Assembly: GCF_000403135.1 (NCBI RefSeq)
Contig: NZ_AQPN01000063.1
Span: 105,695 to 169,694 of the forward strand
Source of the DNA: Arcticibacter svalbardensis MN12-7
Lineage (GTDB): Bacteria; Bacteroidota; Bacteroidia; Sphingobacteriales; Sphingobacteriaceae
Direction of reading: 5' to 3'
DNA: 64,000 nucleotides
Part shown: positions 35,234 through 45,221 of the stretch, piece after piece
Layout: the number at the start of each line of letters is the position of its first letter
Numbering within the stretch: position 1 is the first letter of the stretch
The notes under the pieces: generated by a model
The model's database searches: none
Told to the model about the DNA's origin: nothing
The model's input: only the letters and a program-made list of their open reading frames with translations
Made by a program: the position numbers and the translations under genes

Positions 35234-36706
35234 TTAGGTTTTAGCGTAATCACTTTTTGAAACACTATCAAATTTTTCCAAAGACTGTTGGTAATATTCA
35301 GCCTGTTCTGCATCTATCTTACCCTCTCTGATTAGTTTTTGTTTAGCCTGATCACTCGAAGATTTCAAAAGAAGTTTCACTTCAGCCATTGCAATTCCCG
35401 GTAATACACGAAGGAATAAAAGGAATAAAGTAAAGAATACACCTATTGAACCTACAAACAACAGTACATCTATTGGCGTTGGATAAAACATAGCCCAACT
35501 TGAAGGCAGGTAATCACGGTGTAATGAGGTCACGATAATTACGAAACGCTCAAACCACATCCCGATATTTACCACAATGGATAATACCCATGATGCCCAG
35601 ATGCTGGTACGAATCTTTTTGAACCAGAATAACTGCGGAGAGATCACATTACAGGTCATCATACTCCAGTACGCCCACCAGTAAGGTCCGCTAATCCTAT
35701 TTAAAAATGCATATTGTTCATATTCAACTCCCGAGTACCAGGCTACAAATAACTCAGTTAAATAAGCTACCCCAACAATAGATCCCGTTACAATGATGAC
35801 AATATTCATTGATTCAATATGGAACATCGTAATGTAATTCTCCCATTTCATCACCTTACGGGCAATTAAAAGAAGCGTCTGCACCATAGCAAATCCCGAA
35901 AATATAGCTCCCGCAACGAAATAAGGAGGGAATATAGTGGTATGCCATCCCGGCTCCAACGATGTAGCAAAGTCCATGGATACAATCGTATGCACCGACA
36001 ATACCAATGGAGTAGAAATACCTGCCAGAATCAAGGATACCGATTCAAAACGTTGCCAGTTCTTTACTGATCCTGCCCATCCAAAAGAAAGAATAGAATA
36101 TACTCTTCTTCTAAAACCGGAAGCCCTATCGCGGATAGTAGCAATATCAGGAAGTAACCCTGTGTACCAAAACACCAGGGATACAGAGAAATACGTTGAA
36201 ATCGCAAATACGTCCCAGATCAATGGCGAGTTAAAGTTAACCCATAAAGAGCCAAACTGATTTGGAAGCGGGAAAACCCAATAAGCTAACCATGGACGAC
36301 CCATATGCGCAATAATATAGGTAGCGGCACAAATCACGGCAAAGATCGTCATGGCCTCTGCAGATCGATTAATTGAATTTCGCCAGTTCTGCCTAAAGAG
36401 CAATAGAACCGCTGAAATCAATGTCCCCGCATGACCAATACCTACCCACCATACGAAACCGGTGATATCCCACGCCCAACCTACAGTCTTATTTAAACCC
36501 CAGACACCTAGTCCTACCCAAAAAGTGTAACTTATCGCTACCACCCAGGTAAGAGCCAATGTTAAAGCTATACCAAAACCTATCCACCAGGCCATGTTGG
36601 GCTTATTTTCAACTGGAACCAAAACATCATCAGTAATTTTCGAATAGGTTATATTCGTACCTGTGATTAATGGCTCTCTTAATATGGATTCGTTATGTGC
36701 TGACAT
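35234..36706 (-). CDS. actC: Alternative complex III subunit ActC (NrfD-like)
   Basis: A 490-residue NrfD/PsrC-family membrane protein with about ten helices; RMFHIES-type and [20 protein letters not shown] and [15 protein letters not shown] segments are family landmarks. ActC is the main menaquinol-oxidising subunit and carries the quinone site near the ActB [3Fe-4S] cluster. The last 60 residues are a charged cytoplasmic tail. It follows actB by 29 bases. Confidence 0.93.
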   Translation of the reverse strand: MSAHNESILREPLITGTNITYSKITDDVLVPVENKPNMAWWIGFGIALTLALTWVVAISYTFWVGLGVWGLNKTVGWAWDITGFVWWVGIGHAGTLISAVLLLFRQNWRNSINRSAEAMTIFAVICAATYIIAHMGRPWLAYWVFPLPNQFGSLWVNFNSPLIWDVFAISTYFSVSLVFWYTGLLPDIATIRDRASGFRRRVYSILSFGWAGSVKNWQRFESVSLILAGISTPLVLSVHTIVSMDFATSLEPGWHTTIFPPYFVAGAIFSGFAMVQTLLLIARKVMKWENYITMFHIESMNIVIIVTGSIVGVAYLTELFVAWYSGVEYEQYAFLNRISGPYWWAYWSMMTCNVISPQLFWFKKIRTSIWASWVLSIVVNIGMWFERFVIIVTSLHRDYLPSSWAMFYPTPIDVLLFVGSIGVFFTLFLLFLRVLPGIAMAEVKLLLKSSSDQAKQKLIREGKIDAEQAEYYQQSLEKFDSVSKSDYAKT

Positions 36707-36735
36707 AATCTTTTAAAATCTTATTCTAATATCAA

Positions 36736-39700
36736 TTAAGCTTCTACTACGTTTCTAACCTTGGTCTGGTAACCAACACCCGGCTGAGTGTTAATCTCTT
36801 CCAGCACATAATAAGTACGCTCATTACGTAATTCCTTACTAACAGCTGAATTAGGATCGTTCATATCACCAAAAATAATGGCGTTTGCTGAACAAGCCTG
36901 CTGACAAGCCATCTGAATTTCACCATCTACAAGCGGCCTTTTTTCAATCTTAGCCTTCAATCTGCCACCCTGAATTCGCTGGATACACATCGAGCATTTC
37001 TCCATAACCCCCCTTGAACGGGTAGTTACATCCGGATTAAGCAACAACTGCGTAAACTCATTATTCAGATAATTATCAAACCTGGAGTCATTCCAGTAGT
37101 TAAACCAGTTGAAACGACGTACTTTATAGGGACAGTTATTCGCACAGTAACGCGTACCCACACAACGGTTATAAGCCATATGGTTCAGTCCGTCGGATGA
37201 ATGCATGGTGGCAATAACCGGACAAACTGTCTCACAAGGAGCATGATCACAATGCTGACAAAGCATTGGTTGATGAATAACAGACACATCATCCAGGTTC
37301 TCCAGCTTCTCAATCTCCTTCTCTTCAGTTACCGATTTTTCACCTTCTTTAAAGCTATAGTAACGGTCAATTCGAAGCCAGTGCATTTCACGACGATTTC
37401 TTACCTCGTCACGTCCTACAACAGGAACATTATTCTCCACATTACAGGCAACAATACAAGCACCACAACCCGTACAAGCGTTCAAGTCGATCGCCATTAC
37501 CCAGTTATGCCCAATTTTCTTATGCTCAGGCCATAAATCATAATCATGATGACCACCGCCATGTTGACCAGTACCTGAATGAGGATCTTTTACATAACTC
37601 GCAAAAGAAGTTTCTCTCACAATATCACGACCCTCATAAGAATGATGCGTTTGTGTTTGAGCCAATTCATATTTATCACCCGTCTTAGTTACCGTTGCGG
37701 TATTAAAAAAGCGGATAGAACCATTTGTACTAGTAGCAAAAGGATATGCATTCTCCCCTACCTTACCAATCTGACCCGGTTTTTCACGTCCGTATCCAAC
37801 CGCTATAGAAATCGTCCCACGCGCTTGTCCCGGTTGCAATAACACAGGAAGCGTTATGGTATATCCATTCGCCCCTTTAATTTCAATTTGATCAAACTCA
37901 CTCCATCCTTGCTCTTCAGCAAACTTAGGCGCAACAGCAGCATAATTATCCCATGTCACTTTAGAAACAGGATCAGGCAATTCCTGAAGGAAAGCATTAT
38001 TTGCATAACGACCATCCCTCATAGCCATACTTTGGTATAAATGTATTTCTATATCCTTAGCAAGTGTTTTACTTTGTGTAACGATAGATTGTGCTACAGC
38101 AGGAAGCGAAGCACTGAAGGTATAATTACCTGCAGGTTTTTCACCAGTATAAGCAAATCCAGTTTGCAATAATTGCTTCCATGACTTGCCAGCTGTTGGC
38201 AATATATTCTTCTCCCAATATGCTTTCACAAACTGATAATAGTTCTTCTGCGGATTTGAAGACCAAGCCAGCAAGCTTTGTTCAGCCTGACGAGTATTAA
38301 ATACCGGATTGATAGTAGGCTGAACCACTGTATAATAACCATCTACAGAGCTCTCATCGCCCCAAGACTCCAGAAAGTTGGAATTTGGTGCAAGCACATT
38401 ACATAAACTAGCCGTTTCATCCTCCCTATCGGAGAATGAAATCCGCAAAGGCACCTTTGCCAAAGCATCAGTAAACGCTTTTGCATTAATATAACTATAA
38501 GCAGGATTCGTATTCAATAAGAATACAGCACCAACTTCATCCCTGTTCATTTCACCTATAAAAGAAGCGAATACCGCATCATTACCTGCATAATTCAAAT
38601 AAGGATTATCCAGATCAATCGTAGTACCATAACTTCCCAATGAAGAATTGATCGCATTAACTAAGGTCTGTATGGATACATCATTAGATCCACATATTAC
38701 TAAAGCACGACCTTTTGCCTGAACCAACTCCTTGGCGGCAAGTTTAATTGCTGTGTTAGCAACCCCATTTGCAGAAAGCCCCTCTGCTCCACTTAATCTA
38801 CTACCAGTAACTTCATTATACAAAGCAATAATAGCAGGACCTTGTTCAGATGGCTTAACAGGGATGCGCGAATCCGCATTAGTACCCGTCATACTCATAC
38901 CAGTTTCAAACTGAATATGTCTGGACATCTTTCCCTTCTTCAGAGACTTTGAATTACGATTTCCAACATATTGACGACTATATTCTTCTCCAGCAATCCA
39001 TGTACCCAGAAAATCAGCCGCAATACTAACAATCACATCCGCACGGTCAAACCGGTAACGGGGTAATACTGATTTTCCAAAACTTGCTGCATTTGCCTGA
39101 AGGATTCCACTATAAGAAACAGCATCCACCTGAACATGTGTAGTATTCGGAAACTGCGTAATAAAATCAGCAATAACCGCTTTAGTTGAAGGACTTGTTA
39201 CCGTAGACGATACCAGGCGAATTTTCTTTCCGGATGCCTGAAGCTTATTTAATTCCCCTTTAACATATAAATCCATGTTATCCCAGGTCACTTCAGCTTT
39301 ATTCAGCACAGGACCCTTTAATTTGGATACATCGTATAAGTCAAGCACAGCAGCCTGCGTTACCGCATCAGTTCCTGTATTTTCAAATAATCCAGCAGGA
39401 TTTACTTCAATTTTAATCGGACGGCCTTCTCTTGTTTTAACTAAGATACTCTGTCCATTAAAGCTGGATACGTAATAATTAGCCACCCCAGGAGTAATCT
39501 CTTCTGGTTTTATAAGATAAGGAATAGACTTTCGGATAGGAGCCGTCTGACAAGCAGCCAAAGAAACAGCACCTAAACCAAACCCTAATGCCTTTAAAAA
39601 GTCACGCCTTGGTGTAACTGAATTCAGTACTCCTTCACTTAAGACATCTTCCAAAGGAATCTCTTCAGCAAATTCGTTTTTATTCTTTTCCACAAAATCA

Positions 39701-39753
39701 GAAGAACTTTTCAACTCTTCTAAGCCTTTCCAGTATTTTTTATTGCTCTTCAT
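36736..39753 (-). CDS. actB: Alternative complex III subunit ActB (molybdopterin-like/Fe-S fusion)
   Basis: A 1005-residue protein. A twin-arginine motif is at R49-R50 (PRRDFLKALGFG), so it is exported folded by the Tat system. Residues about 90-700 resemble a molybdopterin oxidoreductase but, as in all ActB, without a bound cofactor being expected; the C-terminal part from about 745 is a four-cluster ferredoxin with CTGCGACIVACN (starting C760), CQHCDHAPCETVCP, CVGTRYCANNCP, CSMCIQ and CQQACSA, consistent with three [4Fe-4S] and one [3Fe-4S]. It wires electrons from ActC to the ActA haems. Confidence 0.93.
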   Translation of the reverse strand: MKSNKKYWKGLEELKSSSDFVEKNKNEFAEEIPLEDVLSEGVLNSVTPRRDFLKALGFGLGAVSLAACQTAPIRKSIPYLIKPEEITPGVANYYVSSFNGQSILVKTREGRPIKIEVNPAGLFENTGTDAVTQAAVLDLYDVSKLKGPVLNKAEVTWDNMDLYVKGELNKLQASGKKIRLVSSTVTSPSTKAVIADFITQFPNTTHVQVDAVSYSGILQANAASFGKSVLPRYRFDRADVIVSIAADFLGTWIAGEEYSRQYVGNRNSKSLKKGKMSRHIQFETGMSMTGTNADSRIPVKPSEQGPAIIALYNEVTGSRLSGAEGLSANGVANTAIKLAAKELVQAKGRALVICGSNDVSIQTLVNAINSSLGSYGTTIDLDNPYLNYAGNDAVFASFIGEMNRDEVGAVFLLNTNPAYSYINAKAFTDALAKVPLRISFSDREDETASLCNVLAPNSNFLESWGDESSVDGYYTVVQPTINPVFNTRQAEQSLLAWSSNPQKNYYQFVKAYWEKNILPTAGKSWKQLLQTGFAYTGEKPAGNYTFSASLPAVAQSIVTQSKTLAKDIEIHLYQSMAMRDGRYANNAFLQELPDPVSKVTWDNYAAVAPKFAEEQGWSEFDQIEIKGANGYTITLPVLLQPGQARGTISIAVGYGREKPGQIGKVGENAYPFATSTNGSIRFFNTATVTKTGDKYELAQTQTHHSYEGRDIVRETSFASYVKDPHSGTGQHGGGHHDYDLWPEHKKIGHNWVMAIDLNACTGCGACIVACNVENNVPVVGRDEVRNRREMHWLRIDRYYSFKEGEKSVTEEKEIEKLENLDDVSVIHQPMLCQHCDHAPCETVCPVIATMHSSDGLNHMAYNRCVGTRYCANNCPYKVRRFNWFNYWNDSRFDNYLNNEFTQLLLNPDVTTRSRGVMEKCSMCIQRIQGGRLKAKIEKRPLVDGEIQMACQQACSANAIIFGDMNDPNSAVSKELRNERTYYVLEEINTQPGVGYQTKVRNVVEA

Positions 39754-39786
39754 TTAAGCTATATGTAACTGTATCTGTATTTATTG

Positions 39787-41154
39787 TTAATAATGACATT
39801 TACCACACTCAATACCACCTAGTACTGCAGGAGTGACTTTCTTTCCTTGTTTCAACAAGTCATGCACTTCTTCCAGCTTATCGTAATAGCCATTTCCCTT
39901 GGCATTTACTTCCATTGTACGGTGACAATTAATACACCATTTCATGGTTAAAGGAGCGTATTGGTATACTTCAGGCATAGTCTGAATTGGACCGTGACAT
40001 TTCTGACACTCAATTCCTGCTACAGAAACGTGTTGGGAATGGTTGAAATAAGCAAAGTCAGGCAGGTTATGGATCCGAACCCATTGAATAGGCTTAGGAT
40101 CATTACCATATTTTTTCGTATCCGGATCATAATCAAGCGCTTTATAGATCTTCATAATCTCAGGAGAGATCTCACCATTATATTTTTCAGTTGCCTGAAC
40201 ATAATTATGGCAGTTCATACATACATTCAAAGAAGGAATAGAAGCATTCTTTGATTTGTATGCACCTGTGTGGCAATATTGACAGTTAATCTTTAACGTA
40301 CCGGCATGTAACTGATGCGAATATTTAATAGGCTGTTCCGGTTGATACCCTTCATGAACACCTGTATTCCACATCATCCGCCAGCTCCATGAACCAAGCA
40401 AAATTGAAACCAATAGAATAGTAAAAAATACCAGTTTCTTATTTTTAGAAAGTCTTTTCAGCTTGTCATAAACCTTTTCTCCTGGCTCAGCAACTTTTTC
40501 ATCCTCAACAGGAACCCCTTGTTTTTGTAAAAGAAGTTTGTGTAATGTACTGATTACGCGGTTTAATACCAGCACAACCAATAACGTGATGATGACCACT
40601 ACGATCAAACCACCCAGCATGAAATTACTAACTCCACCAGTATCAGTTGCAGCTCCGGTTCCATCGGCAGTACCAGCGGCACCAGCAGCAGGAGTTGCCG
40701 GTTTATCACCCTCTTCCTTCACATAAGCAAGAATATTGACAACATCCCCATCCGTTAATTCCGGAAAAGGAGTCATGACAACCTTGTTATATTCATTAAA
40801 GATTTTGACAGCATCCGGATCTCCGGTAGCAATAAGAGCCTGAGAATTCTTGATCCACTTGATCAACCACTCTTCACTTTGCCTCTCGCTAATGCCTTTT
40901 AAGGCCGGACCAACTACAGTACGATTTAAGGCATGACATGCAGTACACTTCTGCTTAAAAATAGCAGCACCTGCACTTGCATCTCCCTTAGACGCAGTAG
41001 AAGCCACTGCAGCAGTGGCACTTCCAGCAACACTACCCGCGGCGGCCGGAGCAGCAGAGGTATCTTGTGCATATCCCTGAACACCAAAACTTAGAGCAGA
41101 AACAAAAATAAACGGTTTTACAACACTTCTAAAAATCAATGAGATGCTTCTCAT
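39787..41154 (-). CDS. actA: Alternative complex III subunit ActA, hexahaem: cytochrome c domain fused to pentahaem part
   Basis: A 455-residue protein with signal peptide (residues 1-30). Residues 55-147 form a class I cytochrome c domain with one haem motif at C70-H74 and a likely axial Met127; an Ala/Thr/Gly-rich linker and a helix at about 178-199 follow; a second helix is at about 241-258; then five CXXCH motifs at 291, 312, 383, 407 and 450 form the classical ActA pentahaem. The extra N-terminal haem domain resembles a separate cytochrome attached to the complex. It is the first gene of the long respiratory operon. Confidence 0.92.
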   Translation of the reverse strand: MRSISLIFRSVVKPFIFVSALSFGVQGYAQDTSAAPAAAGSVAGSATAAVASTASKGDASAGAAIFKQKCTACHALNRTVVGPALKGISERQSEEWLIKWIKNSQALIATGDPDAVKIFNEYNKVVMTPFPELTDGDVVNILAYVKEEGDKPATPAAGAAGTADGTGAATDTGGVSNFMLGGLIVVVIITLLVVLVLNRVISTLHKLLLQKQGVPVEDEKVAEPGEKVYDKLKRLSKNKKLVFFTILLVSILLGSWSWRMMWNTGVHEGYQPEQPIKYSHQLHAGTLKINCQYCHTGAYKSKNASIPSLNVCMNCHNYVQATEKYNGEISPEIMKIYKALDYDPDTKKYGNDPKPIQWVRIHNLPDFAYFNHSQHVSVAGIECQKCHGPIQTMPEVYQYAPLTMKWCINCHRTMEVNAKGNGYYDKLEEVHDLLKQGKKVTPAVLGGIECGKCHY

Positions 41155-41222
41155 ATTATTATTTTACGCTTTAATTTATATGTAAAATTGAAAATTGTGT
41201 TTAAAATCACAATTAAGGATGA

Positions 41223-41230
41223 CAAAAATA
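41223..41230 (-). promoter_or_regulatory. Candidate minus-7 box of the respiratory operon promoter
   Basis: On the minus strand TATTTTTG matches the Bacteroidota minus-7 consensus TAnnTTTG exactly, about 69 bases ahead of the actA start. A weak minus-33 (TGTG instead of TTTG) lies about 22 bases upstream. No other consensus match was seen closer to the gene. Confidence 0.4.
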
Positions 41231-41310
41231 TAATTAAAAAAATGATCTGTGACACATTAATGACTTTGAAAAACAATTTATATCCATTCTAAACAAAGCA
41301 TAAATAACAT

Positions 41311-41371
41311 AAAAATGTCTCCTAAAATACTCATTTCTCCTTAAGAAATAGTACAATCAGGAGACATTTTT
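41311..41371 (-). terminator. Two-tier hairpin terminator of the deoxyhypusine synthase-like gene
   Basis: A perfect 13-base inverted repeat (AAAAATGTCTCCT and AGGAGACATTTTT) encloses 35 bases that contain an inner six-base stem (ATTTCT and AGAAAT). It begins 21 bases past the stop of the minus-strand gene and has T-rich ends on both strands. Confidence 0.8.
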
Positions 41372-41391
41372 ATGCTAACCTTGAATACAAG

Positions 41392-42366
41392 TTATTGTTT
41401 TAAAATCCAGGCAAATATTAATGGTGCTACGATAGTTGCGTCAGACTCCACAATAAACTTAGGAGTATGGATATCAAGCTTACCCCAAGTGATCTTTTCA
41501 TTCGGAACAGCACCCGAATAAGAACCATACGAAGTAGTCGAATCAGAGATCTGACAGAAATAACCCCAGAAAGGAATATTAGTCATTTCCAGGTCCTGAT
41601 ACAACATTGGCACTACACATATTGGGAAGTCGCCAGAAATACCACCACCAATCTGGAAAAAGCCAACTCCCTTACCTTCCGAATTTTTCGTATACCATTC
41701 AGCCAGATAAGCCATATATTCAATTCCACTTTTTACAGTAGAAGGCTGCAGTTGTTGTTTAATCACATAAGAAGCGAAGATATTTCCCATAGTCGAATCT
41801 TCCCAACCCGGAACCACGATAGGCAGGTTTTTTGCAGCAGCAGCAAGCATCCATGAATTCGCAGGATCAATTTCATAATACTGCTCCAACACACCGCTAT
41901 TCAGCAACTTATACATATATTCATGTGGAAAATAACGCTCTCCGGCAGCCTCAGCGTCCACCCAGATCTTATGAATATGCTGTTGAATCCTTCTGAAAGC
42001 TTCTTCTTCCGGAATACAAGTATCCGTTACCCTGTTATAGTGATTTTCTAAAAGATCCCATTCATCCTGTGGACTCAAATCGCGATAATTTGGCACTCTT
42101 TTGTAATGAGAATGAGCAACCAGGTTCATAATATCCTCTTCCAGATTCGCACCTGTACAACTTATAATAGACACTTTATCCTGACGGATCATTTCCGCCA
42201 AAGAAATCCCCAGTTCAGCTGTACTCATAGCACCACCCAGGGTAATCATCATTTTACCACCAGCATCGATATATTTTTCATATCCAATAGCTGCATCAAC
42301 CAGCGCTGCGGAATTAAAATGCAAATAATTCTTTTCTATAAACTTAGAAATAGGTCCTCTTTCCAT
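41392..42366 (-). CDS. Deoxyhypusine synthase-family protein (probable polyamine enzyme)
   Basis: A 324-residue NAD-binding enzyme of the deoxyhypusine/homospermidine synthase fold. Visible landmarks: MITLGGAMSTAELGISLAEM, SIISCTGANLEEDI, FFQIGGGISGDFPICVVP and the SGAVPNEKITWGKL region that contains the Lys which forms the enzyme-imine intermediate in human DHS. Bacteria lack eIF5A, so the reaction is more likely transfer of an aminobutyl group from spermidine to a small amine such as putrescine. It is a single-gene unit between its own promoter-like box and a strong terminator. Confidence 0.88.
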   Translation of the reverse strand: MERGPISKFIEKNYLHFNSAALVDAAIGYEKYIDAGGKMMITLGGAMSTAELGISLAEMIRQDKVSIISCTGANLEEDIMNLVAHSHYKRVPNYRDLSPQDEWDLLENHYNRVTDTCIPEEEAFRRIQQHIHKIWVDAEAAGERYFPHEYMYKLLNSGVLEQYYEIDPANSWMLAAAAKNLPIVVPGWEDSTMGNIFASYVIKQQLQPSTVKSGIEYMAYLAEWYTKNSEGKGVGFFQIGGGISGDFPICVVPMLYQDLEMTNIPFWGYFCQISDSTTSYGSYSGAVPNEKITWGKLDIHTPKFIVESDATIVAPLIFAWILKQ

Positions 42367-42385
42367 TAATTTTAATTTAAAGCAT

Positions 42386-42393
42386 CAAAAATA
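42386..42393 (-). promoter_or_regulatory. Candidate minus-7 box of the deoxyhypusine synthase-like gene
   Basis: TATTTTTG on the minus strand equals the Bacteroidota TAnnTTTG consensus and lies 20 bases ahead of the start codon. A clear minus-33 TTTG is not seen. Confidence 0.4.
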
Positions 42394-42430
42394 GCAATTT
42401 TAAAAACTTTGAACACTAAATTAGCGGCTC

Positions 42431-43564
42431 ATGGGCAAAAGCATAACACTAATTTTTTGTTTAACTCTTCTCTGTACAACCATTTGTACTGCACAAAAGA
42501 AATTAATAAAAAAGTTTCTATCCAGTGAGAGTGACACAAGCAGAAAAACTAGTTTTATCATTCTTCCCGCAGCAGCATACTCACAGGAAACCGGAATTGA
42601 ATTTGGCGGACTGTCTATTACCTCCTTTTATACCGATAAAACCGACACATCTATGCGGAGCTCCACAATAAATGCCATCCTCACCTACACCACCAAAAAG
42701 CAATCCAACTTCGTCATCAAGCCAGATATCTGGTCAGCGGGCAATAAATATCATTTCGCAGGAACATTACGTTACAAAAAGTTTCCTTTTGATTTCTTTG
42801 GAATAGGCGATCAAACCCTTGAATCAGATAAAGATCCTATTGTACAGCGCCTTTTCATCGTTCAGGCAGAAGCCGAAAAGAAGTTTGCCAAAGGTTTTTA
42901 TGCAGGTCTGAATATCGGGTACGAAAACTTTGCTTATTCTGACAAGGAACCCGGAGGTATTTATGATACCGGAAATTTTGCCGTAACTGAAACCGCACAG
43001 GTAATGTACCTCGGAACATCAGCGATACTCGATACCCGAAATACCAATACCTATACTACCGCAGGGAGTTACTTCAGACTAAATTACTCCTATGCACCCT
43101 CAATGTTTGGATCAAACGATTTTTCAGGAAGTTTAATCAAAGCCGATCTTCGTCATTTTAAAAGTCTGAATAAAAAGGCCGTACTTGGCTTTCAATCCAC
43201 ATTTGAGGGAGTCTACGGAAATAAAACGCCATTTTATCTGCTTCCCCAATTAGGGAACGATCAGATTATGCGAGGATATTATACTGGCCGATACCGGGAT
43301 CAAAACCTATTTACCGCGCATGCCGAACTGCGGTATCGATTCATACCCCGCTTTGGAGCAGCAGCATTTGCCGGCACAGGAACTGTATTCAGCAATGGTT
43401 CCTTTAAAATCGCAAACCTAAAGCCTAACTATGGAGCAGGTGTCCGCTATTTTGTTGATCCAGGCAGAGGACTAACCCTCCGCATGGATTATGCAGTAGG
43501 CGAAAAAAGACCAAAAGAAGCACGCCAAACCGGATTTTATCTTGCCTTAGCAGAGGCTTTTTAA
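42431..43564 (+). CDS. Omp85-type (BamA/TamA-like) outer-membrane barrel without POTRA domains
   Basis: A 377-residue protein with a signal peptide (cleaved near TTICTAQ) and a barrel of about sixteen strands. The RGYYTGRYRDQNL segment fits the Omp85 RGF/RGY motif of loop 6, and GAGVRYFVDPGRGLTLRMDY fits the following barrel motif; the chain ends in Phe. No POTRA repeats precede the barrel, so it is not a BamA itself. Related short Omp85 proteins may export or insert lipids or proteins. It is monocistronic and runs into a decayed gene on the other strand. Confidence 0.85.
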   Translation: MGKSITLIFCLTLLCTTICTAQKKLIKKFLSSESDTSRKTSFIILPAAAYSQETGIEFGGLSITSFYTDKTDTSMRSSTINAILTYTTKKQSNFVIKPDIWSAGNKYHFAGTLRYKKFPFDFFGIGDQTLESDKDPIVQRLFIVQAEAEKKFAKGFYAGLNIGYENFAYSDKEPGGIYDTGNFAVTETAQVMYLGTSAILDTRNTNTYTTAGSYFRLNYSYAPSMFGSNDFSGSLIKADLRHFKSLNKKAVLGFQSTFEGVYGNKTPFYLLPQLGNDQIMRGYYTGRYRDQNLFTAHAELRYRFIPRFGAAAFAGTGTVFSNGSFKIANLKPNYGAGVRYFVDPGRGLTLRMDYAVGEKRPKEARQTGFYLALAEAF

Positions 43565-43569
43565 AAAAT

Positions 43570-44030
43570 CGTATATTTTCTTAGCGGAATAGACATCCGG
43601 ATATTTAAAATCTTCTACCATGCCCCTTTAAGGCTTTTACTAATAGCATGCTGAATACCATTACTAATCTCTTTCCCAGCATCATCTTTCGTATTCCCCT
43701 TGTAGAAGAAATGATATAACCCGTCTTTATAAACGATATCACCATCGATTGCGCCATATTTGGCACGAAACCACAGGGTAGACTCAGTTTCAAAACCACT
43801 AAAATCCCTATTAGCATAAGCTGAATAAAAGTCTAGTTGAACATCATCCTTAAATTTAATCGTAAAATACACCATAAATTTATTTGCCGCAGGATCATAA
43901 ATCGTTTGCGGTGCCCATTACCCATTGAAGATTTTTAAATTTAACAGGATAAAGTTTTTCCAGGTCTATGATGGCGTGCCCCCATTTAACCCGTACCTTG
44001 CCTCAAAACGTTGGGATATGTGTCGAAATA
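43570..44030 (-). pseudogene. GH43-like glycosidase remnant with frameshifts
   Basis: Reading the minus strand gives three consistent pieces in different frames: WGHAIIDLEKLYPVKFKNLQ (from about 43980), then after a one-base shift WAPQTIYDPAANKFMVYFTI (from 43917) through DGDIVYKDGLYHFFYKG to a TAG at 43615, then after another shift VEDFKYPDVYSAKK. WAPQTIYD and DGLYHFFYKG are typical of GH43-type propeller hydrolases. Stops and shifts show it is not functional, and only about 150 of the usual 330 or more residues remain. Confidence 0.75.
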
Positions 44031-44043
44031 GTCTAATCACGCT

Positions 44044-44976
44044 TCATGACTTCTTTTTACCACTAACAAAAAGATAAACCGTACTATTTTGAGGGAACCC
44101 TAAAGTGGATCCAGGAGTTATATTTAAAAGATTTTTAAGGTAAACATCAACGATCCCTTTGACTACTCTTTTTTTAGATTCTACATATTCAGGACTCATT
44201 AACTGCAAAATTTCCTTAAAAGTTATGTTACCCTGTTTGTCAATGTTAGCAGAGAAAAAATAAGCAAAGTTATTGTACGCATTATCAATTGTGATATGAT
44301 ATTCAGGATATAAATAAGCATCAGCTATATAACGGTTGTTAATATTTATATCTTCTACCTCCGGTTCAATTTTTTTGACTTCAATTATGGGACTCCTGCT
44401 TTCCAGTTGCGGCGGATTTCTTGCAGCGAAAGCACTATCAACGTACCGATTAGCCATTTCTACTTTAGCCTTAACATAAATTGAGTCGCTTAGATTAGGT
44501 CTCCTCAGATCTGATAAGCTCGTCTTCCGAATATTTTTTATGTAGTTCGCTGAATAAAAGGTCATGAAAACATTAGATCTTTCTGCAGACACAGCCTTGT
44601 CAGTAAGCTCTAGTCGCTGCAACACCAGGCTGTCTTTACTTAAAGAAGTTACCCTAAACCATGTCCTGGCAAAATTTACAATGGATTTTTTATCATAGAC
44701 AACTGGATACTCCAAATACTTTGACATTTTACTATTAAAGACTTTCACAGCACTGTCTGATGTAAAGTATAAGCTCCACTCGGGTTCTAATTGATACCCT
44801 TTCTCATCAAAAGAAAAACCGTTTTTAAACTCTCGGCGCACTTCAAAATAGTTTATATCCTTGTAATTTTTAAATAAAGGCCACTCGTTAGATGTATCAC
44901 CTTTCATTTTATTAGCACAAGAAAAACAACAAAAACACGAGACGATTATAAATATTGAAATGTTTATTAGTTTCAT
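44044..44976 (-). CDS. Putative lipoprotein of unknown function
   Basis: A 310-residue protein with a lipoprotein signal peptide ending in a Cys-rich lipobox (CFCCFSC). The mature part is rich in aromatic, Lys and Ser residues, without motifs I can name. It lies 245 bases downstream of the TonB-receptor gene of the sigma/FecR unit on the same strand, so it may be part of that regulon, although the gap leaves room for a separate promoter. Confidence 0.65.
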   Translation of the reverse strand: MKLINISIFIIVSCFCCFSCANKMKGDTSNEWPLFKNYKDINYFEVRREFKNGFSFDEKGYQLEPEWSLYFTSDSAVKVFNSKMSKYLEYPVVYDKKSIVNFARTWFRVTSLSKDSLVLQRLELTDKAVSAERSNVFMTFYSANYIKNIRKTSLSDLRRPNLSDSIYVKAKVEMANRYVDSAFAARNPPQLESRSPIIEVKKIEPEVEDININNRYIADAYLYPEYHITIDNAYNNFAYFFSANIDKQGNITFKEILQLMSPEYVESKKRVVKGIVDVYLKNLLNITPGSTLGFPQNSTVYLFVSGKKKS

Positions 44977-45221
44977 AGTTGACTTTCTATTTTCACAATG
45001 GCCTTTTTATCATTAAATCCAGTAGTTTAGATTCCTAAACCTTCCCGAGGTCCTTCCATTTCGCTTTAAATACAGTAAATATAATGAAGATACAAAATTT
45101 GAACTCTTTCCGCTAAGGAGTAGCTAAACGGCAGTACCATAATAAACGACAACTGCTCTAAAGTCTTTATTTGCTCATTTATATTGTATGCTTCCCCGAC
45201 ATTTGTGAAATTAAATGAATA

